Assembly: GCF_019429525.1 (NCBI RefSeq)
Contig: NZ_JAHXZL010000002.1
Coordinates: forward strand, 310,001 to 374,000
Reading direction: 5' to 3'
Origin: Sphingomonas folli
GTDB taxonomy: Bacteria > Pseudomonadota > Alphaproteobacteria > Sphingomonadales > Sphingomonadaceae
DNA: 64,000 nucleotides
Shown here: one piece after another, positions 62,385 to 64,000 of the stretch
Layout of the letters: each line of letters begins with the position of its first letter
Numbering within the stretch: position 1 is the stretch's first letter
Made by a program: the position numbers and the translations under genes
Notes under the pieces: model-generated
The model's input: the letters and a program-made list of their open reading frames with translations, nothing else
Database searches by the model: none
Told to the model about the DNA's origin: nothing

Positions 62385-63805
62385 TCCTTCCCGAGGACAC
62401 GCGCTGGCGCGTCGCGCGCGCCACCCAGGCCGCCGTCGTGATCGACGCCGACGCCTATTTCCGCGCGGCGCGCCAGGCGATGTTGCGCGCGCAGCACCAG
62501 ATCCTGCTGGTCGGCTGGGACTTCGACGCGCGGATCAACCTCGCCTATGACGACGACCATCCCGAGGCGCCGACCGAGGTGGGCGATTTCATCACCTGGC
62601 TGATCGAGCGCACGCCGGGGCTGCAGGTCCACATCCTGCGCTGGGACAAAGGCGCGCTCAAGACGCTGGGTCGCGGTAAGACGCTGTGGACCCTGCTCAA
62701 GTGGCGCTACCGCCAGCCCAATATCCACCTGCTGCTCGACGGCCATCACCCCGTCGCCGCCTCGCAGCACCAGAAGATCGTGGTGATCGACGACTGCCTC
62801 GCCTTCTGCGGCGGGATCGACATGACCGACGAGCGCTGGGACACGCGCGCGCACGTCGACGACGACCCGCGCCGCACCTCGCCCAGCGGCAAGCCGTACA
62901 AGCCGTGGCACGACGCCACCACCGCGCTGCAAGGTCCCGTCGCGGGGGCGCTGGGCGAGCTGTGCCGCACGCGCTGGGCGATCGCGGGCGGCGGCGAGAT
63001 CGCGCCGCCCCCGCCGCGCGAGGGCGGCTGCTGGCCCGAGTCGCTCAGCCCCGTCTTCGCCGACGTCGACGTCGCGGTGTCGCGCTCGCAGCCCGACCAT
63101 GACGGACAGCAGGAGATCCTCGAGATCGAGCGGCTGTATCTCGCACTGATCGCCGCCGCCAAGAGGCGCATCTACGCGGAGAGCCAGTATTTCGCCTCGC
63201 GCCGCATCGCCGAGGCGATCGCCGCTCGGCTGGTGGAGGACGACCCGCCCGAGATCGTCGTGATCAACCCGGTGAAGGCACAGGGCTGGCTCGAGCCGGT
63301 CGCGATGGACACCGCGCGGGCGCGGCTCGTCACCGAGCTGCGCCGGCGCGACCATCGCGGCCGCTTCCGCATGTACCACCCGGTCAACGAGAAGGGCACG
63401 CCGATCTACTGCCACGCCAAGGTGACGGTGATCGACGACCAGGCGATCCGGATCGGCTCCTCCAACTTCAACAACCGCTCGCTGCGGCTCGACACCGAGT
63501 GCGACGTCACGATCACCGACGGCGCGGCGACGATCACGGCGATCCGCGACGACCTGCTCGCCGAGCATCTCGGGGTCGACGCGGCGGTGGTGCGCGAGCG
63601 GGTCGAGCGCGACGGGCTGATCGCGACGATCGAGGCGCTGCGCGGGGGCGGGCGGACCTTGGTGCCCTATGAGGTGGACGACCTGAACTCGGTCGAGAAG
63701 TGGCTCGCGGACAACGAGGTGCTCGATCCCGAGGGGCCGGGCGAGATGTTCGAGGCGTTCGAGAAGCGCGGGCTGCTGCGGCGGCTGAGAAGAAAACGCC
63801 GCTGA
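62381..63805 (+). CDS. phospholipase D-family protein (cardiolipin synthase-like)
   Basis: 474 aa, GTG start overlapping the arsC stop. Two HKD motifs: HQKIVVIDD (about residue 128) and HAKVTVIDDQAIRIGSSNFNNRSLRLDTE (about 346). The second region with GSxNxNxRS matches phospholipase D and cardiolipin synthases. Hydrophobic segments for membrane anchoring are absent, unlike typical ClsA, so it may be a soluble phosphatidyltransferase or phospholipase. Last gene of accB-accC-arsC-pld. Confidence 0.86.
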   Translation: MILPEDTRWRVARATQAAVVIDADAYFRAARQAMLRAQHQILLVGWDFDARINLAYDDDHPEAPTEVGDFITWLIERTPGLQVHILRWDKGALKTLGRGKTLWTLLKWRYRQPNIHLLLDGHHPVAASQHQKIVVIDDCLAFCGGIDMTDERWDTRAHVDDDPRRTSPSGKPYKPWHDATTALQGPVAGALGELCRTRWAIAGGGEIAPPPPREGGCWPESLSPVFADVDVAVSRSQPDHDGQQEILEIERLYLALIAAAKRRIYAESQYFASRRIAEAIAARLVEDDPPEIVVINPVKAQGWLEPVAMDTARARLVTELRRRDHRGRFRMYHPVNEKGTPIYCHAKVTVIDDQAIRIGSSNFNNRSLRLDTECDVTITDGAATITAIRDDLLAEHLGVDAAVVRERVERDGLIATIEALRGGGRTLVPYEVDDLNSVEKWLADNEVLDPEGPGEMFEAFEKRGLLRRLRRKRR

Positions 63806-63860
63806 GCCCACCCCGTCAGGCCGGACGCGACCCGGCATCCATGGCCCCGCGAGCGCCACG

Positions 63861-63908
63861 CACGTCACGGGCTCGGCACCACGGCCTCCGGATAAGTCCG
63901 GAGTGACG
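63861..63908. repeat. degraded palindromic repeat near the right edge
   Basis: CACGTCACGGGC on the left, and CTCCGGATAAGTCCGGAGTGACG on the right, the latter with an internal hairpin. Related in plan to type 2 repeats, with GTCA/TGAC outer arms. Confidence 0.55.
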
Positions 63909-63954
63909 AGCGACCGCCGTGCTCCTGCGCGCGCGCGAGCCCAGAGCCGCGAGC

Positions 63955-63993
63955 GCGCCGCCTGATCGCGCCGCCTGATCGCGCCGCCTCATC
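63955..63993. repeat. 13-bp tandem repeat, three copies
   Basis: GCGCCGCCTGATC repeated exactly twice, and a third copy with one change (CTCATC), ending close to the window edge. It may continue beyond the window. Confidence 0.8.
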
Positions 63994-64000
63994 ACCCGGG

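Overview
The window looks like a chromosomal segment of a Sphingomonas-type alphaproteobacterium (Sphingomonadales). It is very GC-rich with densely packed genes, many of which overlap as ATGA, GTGA or TGATG. Several families typical of alphaproteobacteria are present: DUF2794, DUF1465, DUF1476 (ATPase zeta inhibitor), paired DUF465 proteins, QueH, and a phoR-pstSCAB-phoU-phoB order. Base composition and gene style are uniform. I see no insertion sequence, prophage, CRISPR array, rRNA or tRNA, so this reads as core chromosome rather than an island.

Layout. 1-1302: edge of a glycan-related cluster (glycosyl hydrolase fragment plus CmoB-like methyltransferase). 1359-3627: overlapping ParA / ribbon-helix-helix / TPR-SPOR trio. 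3758-10301: queH, dinB, a shikimate-dehydrogenase-like gene, ROK kinase with MarR regulator, alpha/beta hydrolase, YcaQ-type glycosylase. 10625-14957: glmS-glmU facing gph-VanZ-like. 14954-22210: phosphate regulon phoR | Pho box | pstS-pstC-pstA-pstB-phoU-phoB. 22459-27070: secreted Pro-rich protein, SDR, membrane protein, DUF2794-cysE and a divergent TauE/SafE permease. 27109-29346: peroxide module ahpD-ahpC and divergent oxyR with a duplicated operator-like site. 29636-33120: tonB, pgsA-moaD-moaE, LplT-like MFS transporter. 33595-38203: 57-aa small protein, gamma carbonic anhydrase, nitronate monooxygenase, DUF1465, two DUF465 genes, prepilin peptidase. 38491-43839: thiolase, Dabb protein, prolyl oligopeptidase, nadA. 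43877-47429: DUF4230, MBL hydrolase, blaR1-like/blaI pair under a long palindromic operator. 48101-49026: DUF1476-bolA-grxD. 49192-52349: leuC, a 35-aa membrane peptide, leuD, quinone oxidoreductase. 52622-56286: HAD, CoA-transferase A, e(P4)-type phosphatase, CoA-transferase B and GST. 56468-63805: ThDP enzyme, csbD, thiS-thiG fusion, aroQ-accB-accC-arsC-pld.

The clearest functional units are the Pho regulon, the OxyR-AhpC/D peroxide defence, cell-wall precursor synthesis (glmSU), leucine synthesis, fatty-acid initiation (accBC) and molybdopterin synthase (moaDE). Palindromic repeats of at least three sequence types, often paired head-to-head as REPIN-like units, sit in about ten intergenic regions. 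None lies in a region between divergent promoters.

The least-described items are the ParA/RHH/SPOR trio, the tiny peptides at 33595-33768 and 50785-50892, the phosphatase gene embedded between the two CoA-transferase subunits, and the ThiS-ThiG fusion.
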